DNA from: Mesostigma viride
Taxonomy: Eukaryota; Streptophyta; Mesostigmatophyceae; Mesostigmatales; Mesostigmataceae
DNA length: 64,000 nucleotides
Direction: 5' to 3'
Assembly (NCBI GenBank): GCA_009746045.1
Contig: RPFO01000403.1
Location: 1 to 64,000, forward strand
The notes beneath the pieces were generated by a model. It saw only the letters and a list, made by a program, of their open reading frames with translations, did no database searches and was not told the origin of the DNA. Of this stretch, positions 10,201-35,585 are shown piece by piece (positions within the stretch are counted from its first letter, which is position 1; the number at the start of each line of letters is the position of its first letter). The position numbers and the translations under genes are program-made.

Positions 10201-10968
10201 GTCCTTGTCCTTGTCCTTGTCCTTGTCCTTGTCCTTGTCCTTGTCCTTGTCCTTGTCCTTGTCCTTGTCCTTGTCCTTGTCCTTGTCCTTGTCCTTGTCC
10301 TTGTCCTTGTCCTTGTCCTTGTCCTTGTCCTTGTCCTTGTCCTTGTCCTTGTCCTTGTCCTTGTCCTTGTCCTTGTCCTTGTCCTTGTCCTTGTCCTTGT
10401 CCTTGTCCTTGTCCTTGTCCTTGTCCTTGTCCTTGTCCTTGTCCTTGTCCTTGTCCTTGTCCTTGTCCTTGTCCTTGTCCTTGTCCTTGTCCTTGTCCTT
10501 GTCCTTGTCCTTGTCCTTGTCCTTGTCCTTGTCCTTGTCCTTGTCCTTGTCCTTGTCCTTGTCCTTGTCCTTGTCCTTGTCCTTGTCCTTGTCCTTGTCC
10601 TTGTCCTTGTCCTTGTCCTTGTCCTTGTCCTTGTCCTTGTCCTTGTCCTTGTCCTTGTCCTTGTCCTTGTCCTTGTCCTTGTCCTTGTCCAGCCTTGTCC
10701 TTGTCCTTGTCCTTGTGCCAGCCTTGTCCTTGTCCTTGTCCTTGTCCTTGTCCTTGTCCTTGTCCTTGTCCTTGTCCTTGTCCTTGTCCTTGTCCTTGTC
10801 CTTGTCCTTGTCCTTGTCCTTGTCCTTGTCCTTGTCCTTGTCCTTGTCCTTGTCCTTGTCCTTGTCCTTGTCCTTGTCCTTGTCCTTGTCCTTGTCCTTG
10901 TCCTTGTCCTCGTCCTTGTCCTTGTCCTTGTCCTTGTCCTTGTCCTTGTCCTTGTCCTTGTCCTTGTC
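7264..10968. repeat. 3.7-kb (TTGTCC)n hexanucleotide array
   Basis: About 617 copies of TTGTCC, with rare interruptions (cagcc, gcc, single-base losses) and a cluster of TCGTCC variants at 9700-9960. The array is open in several frames on both strands (Pro-Cys, Leu-Ser, Leu-Val, Lys-Asp, Arg-Thr and Gly-Gln dipeptides), and none should be read as protein. It starts inside a gtgattttcttgcgcca unit and ends at gattttcttgcgcc, so it has expanded inside a unit of the palindrome family. The other strand, (GGACAA)n, could form two-tier G-quadruplexes. Confidence 0.97.
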
Positions 10969-10977
10969 CTTTTCTTG

Positions 10978-11610
10978 CTTGATTTTCTTGCGCCTACGGC
11001 CGTTGCAATCTGGAAATTAGGGTGTTATTTTTTTTTGCCCAACGGCCGTCGGAACCTGTAAATTAGGGTGTGATTTTCATGCGCCAACGGCCGTTGGAAC
11101 CTGTAAATTAGGGTGTGATTTTCATGCGCCAACGGCCGTTGGAACCTGTAAATTAGGGTGTGATTTTCATGCGCCAACGGCCGTTGGAACCTGGAAATTA
11201 GGGTGTTATTTTTCTGTCGCCAACGGCCGTTGGAACATGGAAATGAAGGTGTCATTTTTCTCGCGCCAACGGCCGTTGGAACCTGCATGGAAATTAGGGT
11301 GTGATTTTTCTTGCGCCAACGGCCGTTGGAACCTGGAAATTAGGATGTGATTTTTCTTGCGCCAACGGCCGTTGGAACCTGGAAATTAGGGTGTGATTTT
11401 TCTGCGCCAACGGCCGTTGGAACCTGGAAATTAGGGTGTTATTTTTCTGTCGCCAACGGCCGTTGGAACCTGGAAATTAGGGTGTGATTTTCATGCGCCA
11501 ACGGCCGTTGGAACCTGTAAATTAGGGTGTGATTTTCATGCGCCAACGGCCGTTGGAACCTGGAAATTAGGGTGTTATTTTTCCGGCGACGGCCGTTGGA
11601 ACATAGTACT
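10978..11610. repeat. Palindromic 46-bp tandem array 1 (about 14 units)
   Basis: Units of the form tgcgCCAACGGCCGTTGG-aacctggaaattagggtg-tgattttt, mostly 46 bp apart (for example palindromes near 11084, 11130 and 11176). The first two and the last are imperfect. It lies directly upstream of the gene starting at 11629. Confidence 0.93.
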
Positions 11611-11628
11611 GACCTTCCGGCTATCTGT

Positions 11629-12841
11629 ATGTTTTTTGCATGTGATCAGGGGCGTCCGTCCAGGCCGAGAACGGACGAAGAGCGGAGGAGGTGGCTTACA
11701 AGATTGAACATGGGGTGGCGGAAATCTCACAACATTTTTTGAGGACTGGCGCCAACGAGCACCGGGCACCGACTTATGGTCGGTTATTGTGAAGACCTTT
11801 GAGAGGAAGGGGCTGCTGACGACACGTGCTGGAAATGCGAAGCCCAGCATTTTGGACTCCTGGGAGCCAGCGCCGTCCTCTCAAGTGCACGACAAGAATC
11901 TAACTGACACCATACAGGCGGCGTTTCATCTGCGGCAGAAGATACGCCTAGTTCCAGACGATGTCGACATCGTGGGGGGGTCCGCGATTGCGACTCAAGT
12001 ACGGGCCCCCACGGAGAACTTGTGCCAACTCCCGGAACTCATGCGGCATCGGACGGTGACGGTGCGGAATTGTAGGGGGCTCGCGCCGTGGTTCGTGGGG
12101 GCCGGCACAAGTCTGACAAAAGCAAAATGTGCCGTGCCGATCTTCCGGTTTGCGTGGCAGGTGCTGGCAGACCGTGATCCAGGTCTCTACAATTTATGGG
12201 TGCAGAGGAGTGAAAAGGTTCCTTACCACATTAAAATACTGACGGGGGACGACAGTGACCGTGCCGTGCAGAGGTTCGGATACTATCGTTCGCCAACGGC
12301 CGAGGAAGCCATGTCCATTCTCCGGACGGACTCCCTGAAGGACATGGCGGCCGCTTGCTCAGACGAGTTGATCACCATGGAGTTGGATCCGTCCGAGTGG
12401 TCAAATGAATCTGAGCGTGAGGCAGTAGTTGACCTGACGAAATCCGCGCTGGGGAGCTTGAACATCTCGGACCATGCCGGCCTTAAGGGTAAATTTCGAG
12501 ACCAGACGCCTTGCGTGTTTGTGCAGTTTGCCGTGCTGGACGGCAACCACTACACACAGATGTTGAAGTCCGTGATTTTCGAGGGCTCTGACGAGCAAGT
12601 GAGTACTGCGATAGCTGGCGAGATTGCGGGTAAACAAAAGGGCAAGTTCGTGGAGACAACCGACGAGGCGTTTGATTTGTGGAGGGGGTTGGTGAGGGAC
12701 GCGGAGAAGTTCAAGTACACCAATCTGGACGTGCTCAAGGGCTGGGAGGTGGAGGGGGAAGCACTGATCCCGCCCATGAAGGACATGCGGACGCAAAAGG
12801 TAAATATAACGGATCGGGTGTGGGAACGTTTTAGGCACTAG
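11629..12841 (+). CDS. Hypothetical protein, about 403 aa, one frameshift
   Basis: The start at ATG 11629 gives MFFACDQGRPSRPRTDEERR and runs to a T6 tract at 11735-11740. One T too many there breaks the frame. Past it the sense continues FEDWRQRAPGTDLWSVIVK to TAG 12841. The GTG at 11789 is not a credible start because the reading clearly begins upstream. The protein is mixed alpha/beta in composition, with segments VPDDVDIVGG, CAVPIFRFAWQVLADRDPG and TPCVFVQFAVLDGNHYTQML. No transmembrane segment, no recognised family. Palindrome arrays flank it on both sides. Confidence 0.65.
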
Positions 12842-12845
12842 ATGT

Positions 12846-13335
12846 TATTTTTCTTGCGCCAACGGCCGTTGGAACCTGGAAATTAGGGTGTGATTTTTCT
12901 TGCGCCAACGGCCGTTGGAACCTGGAAATTAGTGTGTGATTTTTCTTGCGCCAACGGCCGTTGGAACCTGGAAATTAGGGTGTCATTTTTCCTGCGCCAA
13001 CGGCCGTTGGAACCTGGAAATTTGGTTGATATTTTTCTTGCGCCAACGGCCGTTGGAACCTGGAAATTCGGTCGACATTTTTCTTGCGCCAACGGCCGTT
13101 GGAGCCTGGAAATTAGGGTGTGATTTTTCTTGCGCCAACGGCCGTTGGAACCTGGAAATTAGTGTGTGATTTTTCTTGCGCCAACGGCCGTTGGAACCTG
13201 GAAATTAGGGTGTGATTTTTCTTGCGCCAACGGCCGTTGGAACCTGGAAATTAGGGTGTGATTTTTCTTGCGCCAACGGCCGTTGGAAACTGGAAATTAG
13301 GGTGTGATTTTTGTTCGGGAACGGCCGATCTTCCA
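12846..13335. repeat. Palindromic 46-bp tandem array 2 (about 11 units)
   Basis: Palindromes start near 12859 and 12905 and then every 46 bp to about 13275, followed by a degenerate last unit (aacggccgatc). It fills the gap between the genes ending at 12841 and starting at 13351. Short open frames read across it, with residues like APTAVGTWK and CANGRWNLE, are only the repeat in translation. Confidence 0.93.
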
Positions 13336-13350
13336 AAGTGTAAGGACAAA

Positions 13351-13923
13351 ATGTCAGGTCGTGTGTTGTATGACCGTTTTTTGTCTCAAACACTGATTCA
13401 CATTTCATGCATGCAGGGGAGAGAGGCGCATCGGAGGGTTGCCCTGATCGGAGGGGGGCTGAATGCAGAAGACGAGGCCGTTTCCAAAAAGTCGAGGGGG
13501 ACGGCGCTGCTGGAAGTGCACAACTATTTCAAGACGCACATGGAGGAATCCTGGGATAAGCCGGAGGTGCCCCTTCAGGACCAGAAAGAAATATGGAATT
13601 TGATTCATGGGGTTTCAAGCAGCACTGAGAAGGCAAGGAAGGACGGGGAGGGGGAGGAGGGTGGTGAGGAGCGGGTTGGAGGGCGATTGAACGAGGGTGG
13701 TTTGTCCGAATCGGAGAAAACCCAAGTCTACGACTTCATCTCGGCTGTGAAGGATGAAACGGTCGCTCCGAACGACGACAGTAGATGTGGAATGCCGATT
13801 GAGGACAAGCTGGCCAAGGAGCTTGCAGAGTTTCTGGACATCGTGGCAGCGGACAAGCTGGACGGGGAGGGAAGGGTGATGAGGAAGGGGGGGGGATCAA
13901 ACAGGAAGGGTGGAGGAGTCTAG
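13351..13923 (+). CDS. Hypothetical protein, 190 aa
   Basis: Intact frame from ATG 13351, the first ATG after the palindrome array, to TAG. An N-terminal part reads MSGRVLYDRFLSQTLIHIS. The middle has HNYFKTHMEESWDKPEVP and an acidic Glu/Gly linker near residues 95-112. A helical part (EDKLAKELAEFLDIVAADKL) follows, and the tail is basic and Gly-rich. No family is recognised. The next gene starts 26 bases after the stop, which is tight for a nuclear genome. Confidence 0.6.
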   Translation: MSGRVLYDRFLSQTLIHISCMQGREAHRRVALIGGGLNAEDEAVSKKSRGTALLEVHNYFKTHMEESWDKPEVPLQDQKEIWNLIHGVSSSTEKARKDGEGEEGGEERVGGRLNEGGLSESEKTQVYDFISAVKDETVAPNDDSRCGMPIEDKLAKELAEFLDIVAADKLDGEGRVMRKGGGSNRKGGGV

Positions 13924-13949
13924 CCCGCTTTCGATTCTGGCCGTCTATC

Positions 13950-14566
13950 ATGGCAACCGTGAAGGCCAAACACGTTCCTCCTCAGTGCTTGTATGACCTG
14001 ACATACATGGCCAAGATCTTCTGCGAGGTGATGGTCCAGCTTTTCATGATCTACAACCGCGATTTGGGGAAATACCCCGAACCACGCGACCTCGGCTGGT
14101 TGCCGATGCAGCCTTCGGAAGCCGACAGCGCCCTTCAGAGGGTGGCCGATACGGTCGCTGTAGCTGCCAAGAGACTAAGGGCGGTTATCAGGCCAACGGG
14201 GAGGGACGATTCCACCTTCCCACTTGCACTGCTGGAGAGGACGGATTTTTGGACGACCCACAAGGAGGAAACGAAATGGTGGGTCCTGATTGCGCCCGAA
14301 CCCCCAACCGAACAGGCTGTGGTGCCCCAACCCGTACAGCCTGTGGCGGGGGCTGTGGTGGTGACGGGGGCTGTGCCGGAGGAAGGCCAAGCCGAACATG
14401 CGAGGCAGAGGACGTCCAGTCGGGTCGCCAAAAAAAGGTGGGGGAGAAGCGGGAACCCCCGCGGAAGTTTGGGTCGGAGGAGCTGGCATCCGAAATCGAG
14501 CAGCAGGGCCCGTGGATTTCTAAGAAAGTTTACGGGTCTGACGGGGAACGACCTGTGAGTTCATGA
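13950..14566 (+). CDS. Hypothetical protein, about 205 aa, probable frameshift at A7
   Basis: ATG 13950 opens MATVKAKHVPPQCLYDLTYM, followed by AKIFCEVMVQLFMIYNRDLG and a Pro/Val-rich linker. After TSSRVAKK, at a run of seven A (14431-14437), one frame continues as a basic tail to 14558. The neighbouring frame reads VGEKREPPRKFGSEELASEI to TGA 14566. The second is more protein-like, so I place the end at 14566. That stop overlaps the next ATG as ATGA. Function unknown. Confidence 0.55.
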
Positions 14567-16758
14567 TGAAGACTTTCGCGTGGGAGAAAAGCGATGGGCC
14601 GACACGGTTGGCTCAAGTGGTACTTAATGCAATGGAGGGGTTCGAATTTGTTGTGAAGAGGAAGGGGTGAACCAGCCGGATATCAAGAATGGGATATGGC
14701 TGCTGAATTTGGAACACCACGCGAAGCTGTGGAATGATGAGGAATTGTTGAAGGGTCGAACGGGTTCGTGGGTGGAGAAAAGGGACTGGAAGGCGGCGAA
14801 GGATTGTGGAGATTTCAATGGTGTGAAGGACGACTGGTCGTCGTACCTAGGCGATTTCACGGGATTCTTCAACCCACCCGTGATCTTCATTGGGTCAAAG
14901 GAGCAGGTGGATGGGTTTAAGGTCCTTCTGAAGGTACTTGGGAAGCGGCCTGAGGGGGAGGATATTTCCAATCCCAACGGCCGTTCGGGCAAGGAAATTG
15001 CGGGTGCAGCCCAGAAGCGTCCGCTGGAGACGGCAGGCGCTGGCACCAAAAAGAAACGCCGGAAGCGCGCCGCCTCGGAGACCCCCGCGGCCGAAGACGT
15101 CTCAATGGGGGATGATGAGGATGTCGGGTCACATGGGGGTGATGATGGGGAGGAGGTTGGTGATGATGGTGCCGGCGATGATGAGGGGGACGGGAATGAG
15201 GGTGGTGATAAGGGGGGCGGGTCGAAGGACGGAGAGGGGGGGGTTCGAAGGGCGGAGAGGGGGGCGGGTCGAAGGGCGGAGAGGGGGGGGGTCGAAGGAC
15301 GGAGAGGGGGGCGGGTCGAAGGGCGGAGAGGGGGGGGGTCGAAGGGCGGAGAGGGGGGGGGTCGAAGGACGGAGAGGGGGGCGGGTCGAAGGGCGGAGAG
15401 GGGAGGGGGTCGAAGGATGGAGAGGGGGGCGGAGAGAAGGGCGGAGAGGGGAGGGGGTCGAAGGGCGGAGAGGGGGGCGGGTCGAAGGGCGGAGAGGGGG
15501 GCGGGTCAAAGGGTGGAGAGGGGGGCGGGTCAAAGGGCGGAGAGGGGGGCGGGTCCAAGGGCGGAGAGGGGGGGGAGAGAAGGGTGGAGAGGGGGGCGGG
15601 TCAAAGGGCGGAGAGGGGGGCGGGTCGAAGGGCGGAGAGGGGGGCGGGTCGACCGGCGCATCGGGGGAAGGGGGAAGGAGGGGGGGGAGGGGAGGGAGGC
15701 TCGAGGGGAATTCGGGGGCGTCGGGGGGGGGATGTTGGGGCGTGCCGTCGACTACTGCAAAAAGCTCCTTTCGCCTGGCGGGCACGTTCGATCAAGAGCA
15801 ACGGCTAGTCATCTGTCAAAGGGTAAGTTAATCTGAGTGAATATGGTCGGTTAAATTATGATGTTTGCATATTCCCAAGTTTGATTTGCGATTGTAATGA
15901 TAACTAATTGCGCCGCTCGTCATTGCTTGTCCACACACAGGTGACGAGTCTGAAGAGGAGCCGCCAAAGGATGACGCGCATGGCGGCCCACCCAAAGGGT
16001 TTGAGGAAGATTCGGAAGAATCGGAAGAATCGGAACCTGAGGAGGAAGCGCCACAAAGACGTGTCACAGTTACCGCAACCCAGCCCAAGCCACTAGACAA
16101 GAAAGTGCCACCACCAAGTTGGCAGACGTGGATGGAGAATCTGGAAGGTGGGGGGGGGGAAACGGGTCGTGCCCCGCTCGCCTGTTGGATGTCCGGTTTC
16201 GGTATTGTGCAAGCACGGCGGGAATTTTGCCAGTATCGGAAGAACCAATCCCAGCGCCTTGATACGTTGTGGAAGCCCACGTGGGCTGCTGATTCGGTGG
16301 CTAAACTCAATGCAGACCCAATGAAGCTGGCACACATGCCTGATTTCCACGTCGACACGTTCCTGGTGCATGGAGTCGTTCGAAAGGTGGATAAAACGGG
16401 CGTGTGGTACGTTAAATTTTGGGCAGAAGGGTGTGACGAAAAGGGAATCTGGATTAATGGGGAGCAGGGGACGATGCCCAACATAATTTTCAAGGTACAA
16501 CAAGACGAGATGCGGAACTGTTTCAAGCCACCTGAGGGAACGTATTTGGAGTGGTGGATGGACAAGGGGTACCTGGCGACCAGATCTTCCCCAGCGACCA
16601 GATCTTCCCCACGACTCCAAGAGAAGGGGGGAGACCAAGCCGCAGGGCAGGGCAAACGAAAACCTCAAGGGAAGGCTGGCGCAGATGTGCGGGAGGGGGG
16701 TGTAAAGAAGACGAGCGGACGGGCACCTGTAAAGAAACGCCTGTTAGTAGGTAGTTAG
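14563..16758 (+). CDS. Large hypothetical protein with one intron and internal VNTR
   Basis: Exon 1 starts at ATG 14563 (MMKTFAWEKSDGPTRLAQVV). It loses one base at GGGG near 14662, then continues NQPDIKNGIWLLNLEHHAKL to 15822. The donor is GGTAAGT. Exon 2 runs 15941-16758 after CCACACACAG, and the phase fits exactly (g|gt). The 118-bp intron holds a CTAAT branch-like motif. Domains in order: globular N-part (VIFIGSKEQVDGFKVLLKVL), basic KKKRRKR (possible nuclear signal), acidic Asp/Gly, about 130 residues of Arg/Gly-rich VNTR, acidic Glu/Ser, then a second globular part with GVVRKVDKTGVWYVKFWAEG and a Lys-rich tail. About 657 aa. Family not recognised. Confidence 0.6.
15215..15660. repeat. 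G-rich coding VNTR, unit near 24 bp
   Basis: Tandem ggagaggggggcgggtcgaagggc units with small length changes. All three forward frames stay open across it. It lies within exon 1 of the gene at 14563-16758; changes in unit number that are not multiples of three would shift the downstream frame. Confidence 0.9.
15823..15940 (+). other. Spliceosomal intron
   Basis: GTAAGT donor, CTAAT motif near 15903 and CACACACAG acceptor. Exon phases match on both sides. It shows that this cluster is, or has become, nuclear-type DNA. Confidence 0.8.
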
Positions 16759-17018
16759 ATAGCTTGATCTGAACTCGTGTACATTTGTAAAGATCGATCT
16801 GTACATCTGTCTCCAGAGCATTCACTTGAATATTCAAAGTTCAAGTGGGAATTACTGGTTGGGTTGTGCACAGGCTTGTGCACAATTTTGGCAATAATTA
16901 TAATTCGTTCTATAAATAGAACTAGCGGGGTCGTGGAGAGGGTTGTGCAATTGTAAATTTAATCTACAACTTGTCTCACTTGCTTACCCTCCGAGTGCAT
17001 GACACTTTGACAAAAACA
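16759..17018. other. AT-rich spacer with TATA-like box
   Basis: Contains inverted cattcacttgaatattcaaag/ttcaagtg sequences and a TATAAATA at about 16911. It could be part of a retroelement end or a promoter. No partner copy was found, so it is left unassigned. Confidence 0.3.
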
Positions 17019-17095
17019 GCCAATTTTACCCCGACTTGAATAAATTTTAATAAATGTTAATAAATTTTAATAAATTTTAATAAATTTAAGCAATC
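17019..17095 (+). repeat. Retroposon-like 3' end with AT tail
   Basis: GCCAATTTTACCCCGACT followed by four to five imperfect taaattttaa units. The same 18 bases occur at 37312-37329, there followed by (TTAA)n. An identical end plus an A/T simple tail is what a retroposon 3' terminus looks like. Confidence 0.5.
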
Positions 17096-17263
17096 TAGTA
17101 ATGAAAAGTGCACGCGGAAAGCGCACCAGTGACCAAATTGCATGAAATGGTAATGATTTCATGTGGAAACGCATTCACAATGAGCATCAATTGTCATGTA
17201 TTTGTTGAAATGGCGTCTCCTCAAGTAATAAAATTTGGCATGGGTATTGTAGATTGATTGTGG

Positions 17264-17291
17264 GCCCCCCCTGCAGGCAGGGGGCTTTTTT
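17264..17291 (+). terminator. GC hairpin followed by T6
   Basis: GCCCCCTGC and GCAGGGGGC arms with a two-base loop, then TTTTTT. The shape is of an intrinsic or Pol III-type terminator. No transcript feeding into it is evident, so the role is a guess. Confidence 0.3.
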
Positions 17292-17350
17292 GCGTTTGGG
17301 ATAACTGGGTTTCATAGCCAACCAATCATGTGGTGACACGTGGCAGTAGA

Positions 17351-17440
17351 GACAAGGGGTAAGAAAGTCGTCTTGCCAGGCCGGGGCTTTGCAGGTGATG
17401 CCAAAGTTATTCGTGACTTTTCAAAGTCTTAAAGGACAAC
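17351..17440 (+). repeat. Direct repeat, left copy (about 90 bp)
   Basis: Shares gccaggccggggctttgcag and flanking sequence, including tttcaaagtct, with 17989-18078. The two copies bracket the small gene at 17471-17965. Confidence 0.75.
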
Positions 17441-17470
17441 CACATTTTTTATGTAACTCTGAGATGTGTC

Positions 17471-17965
17471 ATGATCAAGTGCGGCGCACCTACGAAAAGC
17501 GGCAAGAGGTGCAAAAACCCTGACCAAGGGGGAGGCTGTCATCTGCACATCGGGAGAGGCTATTGGCACCGTGTCAGAGCGTCAGATTCGACACCGCGCA
17601 CGTCGCGCAGGATAACGAGAGATCAATGCGATGTAGCATTTCTCAAGAACCGTCATCGCAGGGATTTAGAGAGACGGTATAAAGATCTTTGGGACAAATT
17701 TTTTGTCAAATTCGGCAGGTTCATCGACGAAGATGCCGTTCCTGATGTCTACAACGAAGCTGCACGTGCACAATTTAAAAAATATGCCGTCGAAAACAAA
17801 AAAATTATACGAGATCCTAACCGAGCCTCTCTTATGGAAAAAAGGGCAGAATTGGCAGAGGAGGCTAAAAAAATACACGAAGAAGAGATGAAAGTACACC
17901 AGTGGGCATACGAAACAGCTAGGAAGGAATGGGAGGAAAAGGGTCGTATAGACTACTCGGACTAA
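17471..17965 (+). CDS. Small Cys/His-motif protein, 164 aa
   Basis: ATG 17471 to TAA. The N-terminus MIKCGAPTKSGKRCKNPDQG, followed by GGCHLH, has the pattern C-x10-C-x8-C-x2-H. Its CGAPTKSGKRCK look is shared with short zinc-binding modules in many phage, viral and bacterial proteins (general knowledge, no search done). The rest is Lys/Arg/Glu-rich and helical: a middle with DLWDKFFVKFGRFIDED and a long coiled-coil-like stretch (LMEKRAELAEEAKKIHEEEM) ending in an acidic tail. The 90-bp direct repeats on both sides suggest it arrived as a unit. DNA or RNA binding is inference. Confidence 0.6.
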   Translation: MIKCGAPTKSGKRCKNPDQGGGCHLHIGRGYWHRVRASDSTPRTSRRITRDQCDVAFLKNRHRRDLERRYKDLWDKFFVKFGRFIDEDAVPDVYNEAARAQFKKYAVENKKIIRDPNRASLMEKRAELAEEAKKIHEEEMKVHQWAYETARKEWEEKGRIDYSD

Positions 17966-17988
17966 GACTAACAAACCGAGAGGTCACG

Positions 17989-18078
17989 GACAATGGGTGG
18001 AAAGGCTGTTTCGCCAGGCCGGGGCTTTGCAGGTGTGCCAGAATTATTGTAAAATTTCAAAGTCTGAAAGGGCAACGA
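17989..18078 (+). repeat. Direct repeat, right copy (about 90 bp)
   Basis: Partner of 17351-17440, diverged by several substitutions and small indels. Confidence 0.75.
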
Positions 18079-19603
18079 GGGGTCGGTTTGCTAGGATCTA
18101 GGTTACAGCCGTTTCCTGAGGACATGCAGCTAACGTTTGCTGTTTGGGATGCCTTCGGATATCAGGAGCCCCAAACGCCGCGGAATCTATGCATGCCAGA
18201 GGTCCTGATTCGAGACCTCCAGCTAGCGCCGCGCTGAGTTTTCGCGCAACCGTCAGCGCAGCCTTTAGTTTACTATATTTGTTGTTCGACAAAGACACGT
18301 TATTGGGTCACAATCGTTACCTGATTGTCGACAATACCTGACATGGTGTTGTCGGTCCTTGCCCGTTGGTGAGGAAGGGCATTTGCCATGCATGCAGATA
18401 CGGACGGAGAAAACTCCTGAATGCCGACCGCTTTCAGGTAGAAGTTACCCTCGATTCGTAGCGAAAGACATACACGGGCCGGTGTTAATCTCGCGGCACA
18501 TGTAACCATGCATTATTCAACGTGACGCGTTGCCTGTGGTGACCAAATCTCGTGAGATGACGAAGTGCTGCATGCTACGTCTCCACCTTTGCTCTATCTC
18601 TACCGTGAATGTGTGGAACCTGTTACCTTTTACGGTTGATGTCGTCGCAATGAGCATACGCCCTGGCCATCCTATCATTACACAACTCTGCGCTCTGTCC
18701 ACAAGCACTCGCATGCAGTTATGCTGATCACGCTAACCGCCGCCACCGATGACAGGAAATGTGAAAAATATACAGAGTAAGATGTCTAAAATGTAGCGGG
18801 CAACCCATGTCTCCACAGAATCGATTGCATCTCATGCCTCTTTTACCGGGAATTACTTGGACTGCGGGTTTTATGCGTCACTTACACTAGGCATTCCCTT
18901 GTGTTGCAGCTTTCTCTTTTCCTTATGCGGGTTGACGCGATAGCCTTTGAAACCACCCGGCAACGGTCGATATCCACATGTAAAACCTTGAAAACCAGGA
19001 ACGAGGAACTCAAGGAAATCACGGGCAGCTCGGGCAGCTTGGCAGCATAATTATTACACTTGGCATGGCGAGCTGTTGGTGAATGGCCGGGCGAGGGATG
19101 ACAGCCTACTGAAAGGCAATTTAAGAGTGAATCCACACGAAGTCACTCGTCAGCGCTCTCGTCAGTCACGAAGAAATCGAAAGCAAATTTGGATTGCAGA
19201 AAAACGGAGTCCCGGGATCTCGCAATGACCCGGTGGTGAGGTTGTTTCTCCTCGTGCGCTGTTCGCCACCGTAGCAAACCGGGGACGGCGACGTTGTGAC
19301 GCGCTAGTCAGGACGCAACCCCAGCCAGCCATTCTCGGGACGGGCCGCGTGGCCGCGGGCGAGTGGCCGCTGCCGGCCGTGCCAGTTTCGGGCCCGGCAG
19401 GCCGCGATGACCTGGCACACCGCGCATAGCGCACGTAATCAATGCCCTGCGTTTGAGTTGCCCCGCTGTGCGTGCGTAGTGGGTGGGCGTCATCCCACTG
19501 TCGCAGTAAGCGAGGGTATATTAAAAACGAGCAGGTGCAAGGAGGGAGGTTGTCCCGCAACGGTCGCACTAAGTATGGTGGTTGACGCTGGAATACGTGA
19601 GCC
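18079..19603. other. Upstream region of the P450 reductase gene
   Basis: No convincing gene, palindrome or tandem repeat. Presumably contains the promoter and 5' UTR of the gene starting at 19604. No clear TATA box is visible close to the ATG. Confidence 0.4.

Positions 19604-35585
<15,982 letters not shown>

Noticed and set aside
7264-10968. Telomere repeat
   Set aside because: TTGTCC does not match known telomere motifs (TTTAGGG type) and ordinary sequence lies on both sides.
6789-11061. Open frames of up to 1397 codons (Pro-Cys, Leu-Ser and Leu-Val repeats), and a 618-codon minus frame
   Set aside because: They are translations of the (TTGTCC)n array; several frames on both strands are open at once and homologous starts are lacking.
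10978-13335. CRISPR array
   Set aside because: The 46-bp units are contiguous, without unique spacers, and the genome is eukaryotic with introns.
14917-15785. Minus-strand proline-rich proteins
   Set aside because: Shadow of the G-rich VNTR on the coding strand.
16759-17018. Solo LTR
   Set aside because: A TATA-like box and small inverted repeats are present, but there is no second copy, no target duplication and no clear TG...CA ends.
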